Part shown: positions 57,987 through 64,000 of the stretch, in pieces
Layout: every line of letters starts with the position of its first letter
Position numbering within the stretch: the stretch's first letter is position 1
NCBI RefSeq assembly: GCF_008000815.1
Contig: NZ_CP042806.1
Coordinates: forward strand, 4,030,001-4,094,000
Direction: 5' to 3'
From: Terriglobus albidus
GTDB lineage: Bacteria > Acidobacteriota > Terriglobia > Terriglobales > Acidobacteriaceae
Length of the DNA: 64,000 nt
Notes under the pieces: generated by a model
Seen by the model: only the letters and a program-made list of their open reading frames with translations
Databases searched by the model: none
What the model was told of the DNA's origin: nothing
Made by a program: the position numbers and the translations under genes

Positions 57987-58421
57987 TTACTGCAGCCGTT
58001 TCTCCAGAACCTCTTTTGCGATTGCGTCCAGCACTCCGTTCAGGAAGTTGATGCTCTCCGGGGCCGAGTACTTGCGTCCGATCTCGAGTGCCTCGTTGAT
58101 GATGATCGGCGCGGGCGTTGCGCGAAAGGCTAACAGCTCGCCGGTAGCCATCCGCAGGAGATTACGGTCGACGACGGCCATGCGTTCCAGCTTCCAGCGC
58201 GCTGAATGACCCTCGATCAGCTTGTCGATCTCGTCCTGCCGTTCCGTGGCAACGCGAAAGAGATCTTCGGCGAATCCGCGGGCCTCCTCATCGACTTCCT
58301 TCTCTTCCCGTGAGCTCCAGAAGACCTTGCGGACCTGTTCCGGCGTCTGCTTTCCCAGGTCGCTCTGGTAAAGCATCTGCATCGCCATCTCGCGGCCTTT
58401 ACGACGTGTTCCTGCTGCCAT
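57987..58421 (-). CDS. nusB: Transcription antitermination factor NusB
   Basis: NusB binds S10 (NusE) and boxA RNA in rRNA antitermination. The 144-residue helical protein has GRKGREMAMQMLYQSDL-type start (here RRKGREMAMQMLYQSDLGKQ) and PIIINEALEIGRKYSAPESI then FLNGVLDAIA. It overlaps the ribH stop by 1 nt; ribH-nusB is a common bacterial pair. Confidence 0.97.
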   Translation of the reverse strand: MAAGTRRKGREMAMQMLYQSDLGKQTPEQVRKVFWSSREEKEVDEEARGFAEDLFRVATERQDEIDKLIEGHSARWKLERMAVVDRNLLRMATGELLAFRATPAPIIINEALEIGRKYSAPESINFLNGVLDAIAKEVLEKRLQ

Positions 58422-59266
58422 CAGGCACCCACCTTCTTACGGATCGACGCCATTTCAATGGCAGCAATCGCTGCTTCAAATCCCTTATTGCCCGCCTTGA
58501 CGCCGGCACGGTCCAGCGCCTGCTCCAGAGTCTCGCAGGTCAGCACGCCGAAAGCGTGCGGAATCCCGGTCTCCTGCTGGCTCTGGCCGATTCCACGCGC
58601 CACCTCGTTGTAGATAGCCTCGTAGTGCGCGGTCTCGCCGCGCAGCAGCAGCCCCAGCGTAATGATGCCGTCAAAACGCTTCTGCTCCGCGAGCGTACGT
58701 GCCGCCGAGGGAATCTCCCAGCAGCCCGGCACGCGAACGATCTCGATATCGCCGCGGCTAACGCCGCTGCGCAGCAGCCCATCGAGGGAGCCCTGCAGCA
58801 GGCGATCGGTAATGACCGCATTCCAGCGAGCGACCACGATGGCGAACTTCATCCCGGTGGCAATCAGATCGCCTTCAATCGCAACCGGCTTGCCCTTCAC
58901 CGGGTCGTCCCACTCCCAGAAACCGATCGTCATACCGCCGACCGGTTCTGCGGTGAACAGGCGCGACTTCCAGGGCTGCAGAGCAATCTCAGTCGGCGCG
59001 GGCGCTTCATTTGCCGCGGCCCAGGCCTTCACGGCCTCGTAGACGCCATCAAGCTGGGTTACTTCAACCAGCAGTGGCGGCACTTTGGGCTCCCTACCGG
59101 TCACAAACTCGATATTCCCCAGCGGCGCACGGAACGGAGCACCCTTGCCTCCGTCCAGCTCCCAGCCTTTGCCGGGCTCGAATCCAAGCGCCTCAAACAG
59201 GCTCGTCAACCGCTCAAAATCCTTGGCGGAAGGCACGCTCCGCACCAGCGTCAAACCCTTGATCAT
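58421..59266 (-). CDS. ribH: Fusion of a VOC/glyoxalase-like domain to lumazine synthase (RibH)
   Basis: Lumazine synthase makes the riboflavin precursor 6,7-dimethyl-8-ribityllumazine. Residues 139-280 are a complete RibH: FAIVVARWNAVITDRLLQGS, RVPGCWEIPSAARTLAEQ, LGLLLRGETAHYEAIYNEVA with catalytic His214, FGVLTCETLEQALDRAG and AGNKGFEAAIAAIEM. Residues 1 to about 122 resemble a VOC fold (IKGLTLVRSVPSAKDFERLT with LGNIEFVTGRE and MTIGFWEWDDP), which RibH normally lacks. No stop or start separates them, and the frame runs on without interruption. The role of the N-terminal domain is unknown. Confidence 0.88.
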   Translation of the reverse strand: MIKGLTLVRSVPSAKDFERLTSLFEALGFEPGKGWELDGGKGAPFRAPLGNIEFVTGREPKVPPLLVEVTQLDGVYEAVKAWAAANEAPAPTEIALQPWKSRLFTAEPVGGMTIGFWEWDDPVKGKPVAIEGDLIATGMKFAIVVARWNAVITDRLLQGSLDGLLRSGVSRGDIEIVRVPGCWEIPSAARTLAEQKRFDGIITLGLLLRGETAHYEAIYNEVARGIGQSQQETGIPHAFGVLTCETLEQALDRAGVKAGNKGFEAAIAAIEMASIRKKVGA

Positions 59267-59302
59267 AAGGCTCTATTGTACGGCCTTGCTATTCTAGATA
59301 CT

Positions 59303-59848
59303 GTGTTGAAGCCCTTCGTCGCCCTTCTTGCCGTTTCCCTCTCCCTGCCTCTCCTCAACGGCTGCCGCAGTAGTGCCTCGGCTGCCAGTCTGGGCATGGG
59401 CAGCACCCTCAACCGTCAGCAGATGGAAGAGATCCGTGTTGAGCTCGACCGCGAGATTCCTCCTCCTACCAAGAACCGCTACCTCACCATTCAGGATCTC
59501 TCCAACTGGGAGAACCCGGCGATCACCGTGCAGGAGAACATGGTCTCGCTTCATGTCCTGATGGCGGACGCAAACCCATCTGAATACGGCAAGGGCACGA
59601 TGATCCGGCCGGTAGCCGCACGTAAGCAGGAGCTCACCATCCGCGTTGCCGATCTTCCCGCGGCGCTCAATGCCATTCCTCGCGATGCCTGGCCTTATGG
59701 CCGCGTCATCGCCATCGAGGAGGCACATGACGCCCCGCTCGCCGTGCGGCCGACCATCCGCCGCAATATGGAAAAAGCCATGCAGACACTCAACGATCTT
59801 GGTATCGTGATCAACGAGTGGAATACACCGGGCAGCTCATCCCGCTGA
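59303..59848 (+). CDS. Putative small lipoprotein
   Basis: From the GTG at 59303 this gives 181 residues with a lipoprotein-type signal (KPFVALLAVSLSLPLLNGC, Cys at position 21). The rest (QQMEEIRVELDREIPPPTKN; DLPAALNAIPRDAWPYGRVI; NMEKAMQTLNDLGIVINEWN) is soluble and matches no family I can name. The frame extends far upstream in the plus sense, but that region is antisense to ribH and nusB. A TAGATA sequence just before the start could be a -10, giving a leaderless mRNA. Confidence 0.7.
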   Translation: MLKPFVALLAVSLSLPLLNGCRSSASAASLGMGSTLNRQQMEEIRVELDREIPPPTKNRYLTIQDLSNWENPAITVQENMVSLHVLMADANPSEYGKGTMIRPVAARKQELTIRVADLPAALNAIPRDAWPYGRVIAIEEAHDAPLAVRPTIRRNMEKAMQTLNDLGIVINEWNTPGSSSR

Positions 59849-59853
59849 CAACC

Positions 59854-60261
59854 ATGACCAATCGATCTGCTCCGCCCTCTTCGGTGATTCCAGTCCTTCG
59901 TTACCCGGACATCGTGGCAGTAGCAGCTTGGCTGAAAACGGCGTTTGGATTTCGCGAACGTCTGCGCATCGGAGGGAACCATCGCATCCAGATGCATGCA
60001 TCAGGTGGTCATCTCGTCCTGCATCAAGCGGACATCGAGCCTTCGAGAAGCGTCTCCATCATGATCCGAACCGACCGGATCGATGAACTCTTTGAAACTG
60101 CCGTCTCGCACGGAGCTGTTGCACTACAAGCTCCTCAGACCCACATGTTCGGCGAACGCCAATGCACCTTGCAGGATCCCTTCGGCCAGGTCTGGAACTT
60201 TACCCAGACGGTTGAAGATGTCGATCCGGCAAGTTGGGGTGGTGAGGCAATCGAGCTCTAA
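59854..60261 (+). CDS. VOC-superfamily (glyoxalase-like) protein
   Basis: The 135-residue protein from ATG 59854 has the VOC pattern: VIPVLRYPDIVAVAAWLKTA, HLVLHQADIEPSRSVSIMIR, RIDELFETAVSHGAVAL, and QCTLQDPFGQVWNFTQ ending. The family includes dioxygenases, glyoxalases and resistance proteins; no specific activity can be told. It begins 5 nt after the small lipoprotein stop, so the two are likely co-transcribed. Confidence 0.85.
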   Translation: MTNRSAPPSSVIPVLRYPDIVAVAAWLKTAFGFRERLRIGGNHRIQMHASGGHLVLHQADIEPSRSVSIMIRTDRIDELFETAVSHGAVALQAPQTHMFGERQCTLQDPFGQVWNFTQTVEDVDPASWGGEAIEL

Positions 60262-60312
60262 GCTTGCACCGCCGGGCGTGCACCCTGTACCCTCACCCTG
60301 AACCCTGTACCC

Positions 60313-61848
60313 ATGCCTGCGACTATTCATACGACCGCCCTGGCCGTCTTCTGCGCCTTCTTCGTCCTTGTTACGCTCGCTGGATTTTGGGCTGCCCGTT
60401 GGCGGCGTCCGGATGGCGGCATTCATTCGCTGGAAGAGTGGGGCCTGGCCGGCCGCAGCTTCGGCACATGGATCACCTGGTTCCTCATCGGTGGCGATCT
60501 CTATACCGCCTATACCGTCATCGCCGTTCCTTCGGCGCTCTACGGTGGTGGCGCCATGGCCTTCTTCGCCGTGCCTTACGCCATCATCGCCTATCCGTAC
60601 ATGATGATGGTCTTGCCCAGGTTGTGGGCCGTCAGCCATCGCCATGGCTATGTCACCTTCGCAGACTTCGTCAGCGGGCGCTTTGGAAACCGCGCGTTGA
60701 CGATTGCCATTGGCGTTACCGGCATTCTGGCGCTGATGCCATACATCGCGCTGCAGCTCGTCGGCATGCAGGCGGTGATCGCCGCGATGGGCGTACATGG
60801 CGAATGGCCACTGGTAGCGGCGTTCATCATCCTGGCCGCCTACACTTACTCCTCGGGCCTGCGTGCGCCTGCTGTCATCGCCATTGTGAAAGACATCATG
60901 CTGTATGTGATGGTCTTTACCGCCATTATTGTTCTTCCGCTCAAGCTCGGCGGTTATGGACACATCTTCTCCACAGCCGCGGCTGCACTTGCAACCCATA
61001 AACCGGCAGGCTCTCTGCTGTTGAAGCCGCCGCAATACCTTGCCTACTCTTCGCTGGCAATCGGATCGGCCATTGCGCTGATGCTTTACCCACACACTGC
61101 CACTGGTGTGCTTTCAGCGAAGAGCGCCAACGTCGTGCGCCGTAATGCCGCGCTGCTGCCGGCATACAGCTTCCTTCTCGGGCTGATCGCGCTGCTTGGC
61201 TATGTCGCGCTGACCGCGGGCATTGCACCGAAGACCGCCGCCGGCACGCTGGATAGCAGCGCCGTTGTCCCGACGCTCTTTATTTCGATGTTTCCTGGCT
61301 GGTTCTCAGGCTTCTGCCTCGCTGCCATCGGCATCGGCGCCCTCGTACCTGCAGCTATCATGTCGATCGCTGCCGCCAATCTCTTTACCCGTAATCTGCT
61401 GGCGGAGGTCATTGGCCGTCATCTGACTCCTGCCCAGGAGTCCAATACTGCCAAGATCGTCTCTCTGGTCATCAAGTTCGGAGCGCTGATCTTTGTGCTT
61501 CTGGCTTCCTCTTCGTACGCGATCGAGATGCAGTTGCTTGGCGGTATCTGGATCGGACAGATCTTCCCTGCCGTGGTGCTCGGCTGCTTCACCCGCAAGC
61601 TGCATCCATGGGCTCTCTTCTCGGGCTGGGGCGCTGGCATGATTACCGGCACATGGATGGCATGGTCTCTGCAGCTCAAGAGCTCTGCGTATCCTTTGCA
61701 CCTCTTTGGACAGACGTATACGATCTACGCCGCAATTCCGGCGCTGCTGGTGAACCTTGCTCTTGCCCTGGCCCTTACTCCGCTGTTCAACACGCTGGGG
61801 TTATGCAAGGGTACCGATCAGACGCAGCCGGAAGACTACATCGCGTAG
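60313..61848 (+). CDS. Sodium:solute symporter (SSS family, MctP-like)
   Basis: This 511-residue integral membrane protein has about 13 hydrophobic segments. The N-terminal EEWGLAGRSFGTWITWFLIG and later MLYPHTATGVLSAKSANVVR place it in the solute:sodium symporter family, subgroup near monocarboxylate permeases. The substrate is not deducible. Just before the ATG two copies of ACCCTGTACCC occur (60282-60312), perhaps a relic of duplication. Confidence 0.93.
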   Translation: MPATIHTTALAVFCAFFVLVTLAGFWAARWRRPDGGIHSLEEWGLAGRSFGTWITWFLIGGDLYTAYTVIAVPSALYGGGAMAFFAVPYAIIAYPYMMMVLPRLWAVSHRHGYVTFADFVSGRFGNRALTIAIGVTGILALMPYIALQLVGMQAVIAAMGVHGEWPLVAAFIILAAYTYSSGLRAPAVIAIVKDIMLYVMVFTAIIVLPLKLGGYGHIFSTAAAALATHKPAGSLLLKPPQYLAYSSLAIGSAIALMLYPHTATGVLSAKSANVVRRNAALLPAYSFLLGLIALLGYVALTAGIAPKTAAGTLDSSAVVPTLFISMFPGWFSGFCLAAIGIGALVPAAIMSIAAANLFTRNLLAEVIGRHLTPAQESNTAKIVSLVIKFGALIFVLLASSSYAIEMQLLGGIWIGQIFPAVVLGCFTRKLHPWALFSGWGAGMITGTWMAWSLQLKSSAYPLHLFGQTYTIYAAIPALLVNLALALALTPLFNTLGLCKGTDQTQPEDYIA

Positions 61849-61933
61849 GAGACTGCTTTCCAGGCCGCTGAAAACGGCTGACACCAATCGCTGCGGAATG
61901 ACGAACGACGAAGTCGTCTCGCTTCGCTCGATA

Positions 61934-61966
61934 CCCCACCCTTTCGCCGCTGGCGAAAGAATGGGG
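61934..61966. terminator. Imperfect hairpin between the symporter and dehydrogenase genes
   Basis: CCCCA-CC-CTTTCGCC / GGCGAAAG-AA-TGGGG with a GCT loop: 13 pairs with a 2x2 internal mismatch. It is located between two convergent stops, so a bidirectional terminator is likely; no T-run. Confidence 0.55.
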
Positions 61967-62012
61967 CAACGAATGTATGGTTTCACTGAATATCTAGACT
62001 AGATTCTCGCGT

Positions 62013-62993
62013 CTAGTACCCGGCGTCGCCCACTATGTTTTCCAGGGGTTCTCGGTTGAGATAGCGTTCCATCTGCTTGCCGATGAAGCCGAATGCACGC
62101 TCCATGAAGTTCGGTGTCAGGCCGGCGATATGCGGGGTAATCAGGCAATTGGGAGCGCTCCATAGAGGGTGCCCTTCGGGCAGAGGCTCGGGATCGGTTA
62201 CATCCAGCGCGGCGCGGATCTTCCCTTCTGCCAGCACGGCCGTCAGGTCTTCAGTCACCACAATCGGTCCGCGGGCGGCATTTACCAGCAGTGCCCCCTC
62301 TCGTAACCGTTCCAAACGTTCCCGTCCGAACATCCCCTGAGTCTCCGCAGTGAGCGGTAGCAGCAAGACCACCACATCCGCCTGCGGCAGCAGAGCATCC
62401 AGATCACCGATCGCGTGGACTTCGACCGGCTCCTTCCGCGCTGAACGAGCGACACGGAGCACGTTCTTCACACCAAATACCTTCAACTTTTCTTCGGTTG
62501 CAGCTCCGATCGATCCATAGCCGACGATCAATACTGTCCGGCCCCAAAGTTCTTCGCTGAGCACGCGATAGCGTCCGCGTGTATGGGTCTGCTCAGTTAC
62601 GAAGGGGTTCCGCAGCTTCCAATCGCCGACCCACTTCCTCTCTTCCTGAGCCTTGGCGTACACCGGTAGCCACTTCATTGAGGCCAGAATGGCCGTCATC
62701 ACCCACTCGCTGGTCGAAACATCATGGATGCCGCGTCCATCGCACAAGATTATGCCATCGCGCCTCCAGGGCAGGACCCAATCGACTCCGGCCATGGCGG
62801 ACTGCATCACCTTCACGCCCTGCACAAACGGCATCTGGCCCTCGGCTTCGACGCGATTGAAGGGGAGTACCCAGAATTCGACCTCGACCGCCTCCCGTAG
62901 GTCCTTCGGAAGCCTTACCAGCTCGATACCATTCCGCGGAAAGAACTCAAGCAACTCCTCCGGAAGATCCGCCTGCACCCCGACACGCACCAT
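62013..62993 (-). CDS. D-2-hydroxyacid dehydrogenase family protein
   Basis: This 326-residue NAD-linked oxidoreductase has the Rossmann motif VLIVGYGSIGAATEEKLKVF, the active-site Arg in NAARGPIVVTEDL, the Glu in DVTDPEPLPEGHPLW and the His in CLITPHIAGLTPNF. The N-terminal part is less conserved. The substrate (glycerate, phosphoglycerate, lactate or other) cannot be resolved. No neighbours form an obvious operon with it. Confidence 0.92.
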   Translation of the reverse strand: MVRVGVQADLPEELLEFFPRNGIELVRLPKDLREAVEVEFWVLPFNRVEAEGQMPFVQGVKVMQSAMAGVDWVLPWRRDGIILCDGRGIHDVSTSEWVMTAILASMKWLPVYAKAQEERKWVGDWKLRNPFVTEQTHTRGRYRVLSEELWGRTVLIVGYGSIGAATEEKLKVFGVKNVLRVARSARKEPVEVHAIGDLDALLPQADVVVLLLPLTAETQGMFGRERLERLREGALLVNAARGPIVVTEDLTAVLAEGKIRAALDVTDPEPLPEGHPLWSAPNCLITPHIAGLTPNFMERAFGFIGKQMERYLNREPLENIVGDAGY

Positions 62994-63039
62994 TTGCGAT
63001 TCCCTCTCCCTCTAAACACCCAATAACACACCCTAAACC

Positions 63040-63068
63040 TTGCACCTTATATCAAATTCCCGTATTCT
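63040..63068 (+). promoter_or_regulatory. Candidate rpsT promoter
   Basis: TTGCAC (-35) and TATTCT (-10) are spaced by 17 bp, about 85 bp before the rpsT ATG, leaving a leader of about 78 nt. Confidence 0.55.
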
Positions 63069-63153
63069 TAATCCTCGTAGGGAATGTGGCGCGTGAGTAG
63101 CCGCAGCCTCTCCCCAAATCCCCGACAACCGGGTTGAAAGAAAAGGTTTATCG

Positions 63154-63483
63154 ATGGCGAATCACGTCTCCTCTCTCAAGCGCGCACGTCAGACGGAGCG
63201 CAAGACTGCGGTCAACCGCGCTAACAAATCCAAGCTGCGTGGTTCGCTCCGCGAGCTTCGCGAGTCCCTCGTCGCCGGCGACGCGACTGCAGCAGCTGAG
63301 CAGTTCAAGGCCACCGTTTCGGTGCTCGACAAGTCCGTCCAGAAGGGTGTACTGCACAAGAACACCGCTTCCCGTTACAAGAGCCGTCTGGCTGCCCGCC
63401 TGAAGAATGCGGCCACCGCGACTCCCGTGGCTGCTACCGCCGCCAAGGCTAAGCCGGCGAAGAAGGCTGCCAAGAAGGCCTAA
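63154..63483 (+). CDS. rpsT: 30S ribosomal protein bS20 with Lys/Ala-rich tail
   Basis: The 109-residue protein has the S20 features [20 protein letters not shown] and [20 protein letters not shown]. It ends in a low-complexity tail with [11 protein letters not shown], lengthening the family average of about 88. A strong terminator follows. Confidence 0.97.
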   Translation: MANHVSSLKRARQTERKTAVNRANKSKLRGSLRELRESLVAGDATAAAEQFKATVSVLDKSVQKGVLHKNTASRYKSRLAARLKNAATATPVAATAAKAKPAKKAAKKA

Positions 63484-63502
63484 GCTATTTCGATCTCTCT
63501 GC

Positions 63503-63526
63503 AAGCCCGCTCTTCGGAGCGGGCTT
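63503..63526. terminator. Terminator after rpsT
   Basis: Stem AAGCCCGCTC/GAGCGGGCTT with a TTCG tetraloop, extended by GCA/TGC around a T, followed by TTTGC on the plus strand. It also lies downstream of the convergent gene. Confidence 0.85.
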
Positions 63527-63536
63527 TTGCATTTCC

Positions 63537-64000
63537 CTATCTATCCCCGTCGCCGCCGGTCAGATGGATCCGCGCCCTTCCTGGCCGAGGAGCTGCGGAC
63601 AAGGCGTGCTGGAGCTCCTTTTTTTCCTGCGCCGTCGGCTGCGGCAGGTTGAAGATCTCAATCGTCCGCCCCTCTGCGACTGCCAGGCGCGAGCCATCGG
63701 GTGACAGGTCGAAGTTCAGGCCTGCCTGCTGCGGAGGAACCGCAAGAATCTTCGCCAGTGGACGTCCGCTGCTGGTCTGGTAGACCTGAATCTCCTGCCC
63801 CTGCACCGTCTCAGGCGTATTGGAGCTGGGACCGCTTCCCATGATGCTCAGAAGGCGGCTATAAGCAAAACGTCCGGCTTTGTCGGCAGTTTTCAGGGCC
63901 GCCGAATTCGAGTCCCCAGCCAGCACCATCACCCACAAAGCTTTCCCCTCCAGGTTGAATGCGCCGATCTCGGAGTGCGCTACATCGCCGCGGCAACCTA
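63537..64000 (-). CDS. Partial beta-propeller-like protein (C-terminal part; runs off the window)
   Basis: The frame is open from the right edge to a TAG at 63537, giving about 153 residues. It ends with propeller-like strands (EIGAFNLEGKALWVM; LNFDLSPDGSRLAVAEGRTI followed by EIFNLPQPTAQEKKELQH). The N-terminus is beyond base 64000, so the family cannot be fixed; WD40-like is the best guess. Confidence 0.65.
   Translation of the reverse strand, partial: GCRGDVAHSEIGAFNLEGKALWVMVLAGDSNSAALKTADKAGRFAYSRLLSIMGSGPSSNTPETVQGQEIQVYQTSSGRPLAKILAVPPQQAGLNFDLSPDGSRLAVAEGRTIEIFNLPQPTAQEKKELQHALSAAPRPGRARIHLTGGDGDR

Noticed and set aside
58310-59302. Long N-terminal extension of the small lipoprotein frame
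   Set aside because: It is antisense to ribH and nusB; a lipoprotein signal begins at 59303, so only the C-terminal part is taken as a gene.
60282-60312. Two copies of ACCCTGTACCC before the symporter gene
   Set aside because: Two short copies only; not enough for a repeat family or operator claim.

Overview
The window is about 60% GC, tightly packed, and reads as a chromosomal segment of a flagellated Acidobacteriota bacterium, most likely from Acidobacteriaceae (a Terriglobus/Granulicella/Edaphobacter-like lineage). That placement is inferred from protein flavour, from secreted families I associate with acidobacteria and from overall style. No 16S gene is present to confirm it. I found no tRNA, rRNA, CRISPR array, transposase or prophage gene.

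Region 1 (1-14.9 kb, minus strand) is a flagellar operon read as flgB-flgC-fliE-fliF-fliG-fliH-fliI-fliJ-fliK-flgD-flgE-fliL-fliO-fliP-fliQ-fliR-flhB-flhA, with flhA running off the left edge. It encodes the proximal rod, MS ring and rotor, ATPase complex, hook and export gate. fliM and fliN are missing from their usual place between fliL and fliO. Candidate sigma-54 -24/-12 promoters lie before flgB, fliK and fliL; the fliL site is nearly perfect.

Region 2 (15.1-17.3 kb, minus strand) is a translationally coupled regulatory trio directly upstream of the flagellar operon: an OmpR-type response regulator, a 79-residue protein that looks like a lone histidine-kinase phosphoacceptor (DHp) domain, and a sigma-54 AAA+ activator with no C-terminal DNA-binding domain. 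Together with the sigma-54 sites this suggests an unusual flagellar control circuit, and it is the most interesting part of the window. lexA diverges from it.

Region 3 (17.5-29.5 kb) is a mixed block: lexA, an efflux-type membrane fusion protein, a beta-solenoid exported protein, a HAD phosphatase, dTDP-rhamnose genes (rmlC on plus; rmlB-rmlA-rmlD on minus), murQ, a small membrane protein, murA, and a BNR-repeat protein coupled to a MoaD/ThiS-like carrier. Four copies of a 67-122 bp palindromic element (17-bp terminal inverted repeats, TA flanks) are scattered here. Three sit exactly in the stop codon of the preceding gene.

Region 4 (29.6-52.5 kb, minus strand) is a continuous str-S10-spc-alpha superoperon, rpsL to rplQ, including fusA, tuf, secY, adk, map, infA, rpmJ and rpoA. 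Its gaps hold many perfect hairpins. A good sigma-70-type promoter lies about 550 bp before rpsL.

Region 5 (52.5-64 kb) holds an exported protein of unknown function, an S9 peptidase, a large Ig-like/beta-propeller lipoprotein, nusB with a lumazine synthase fused to a VOC-like domain, a small lipoprotein, a VOC protein, a sodium:solute symporter, a D-2-hydroxyacid dehydrogenase, rpsT, and a partial beta-propeller protein at the right edge.
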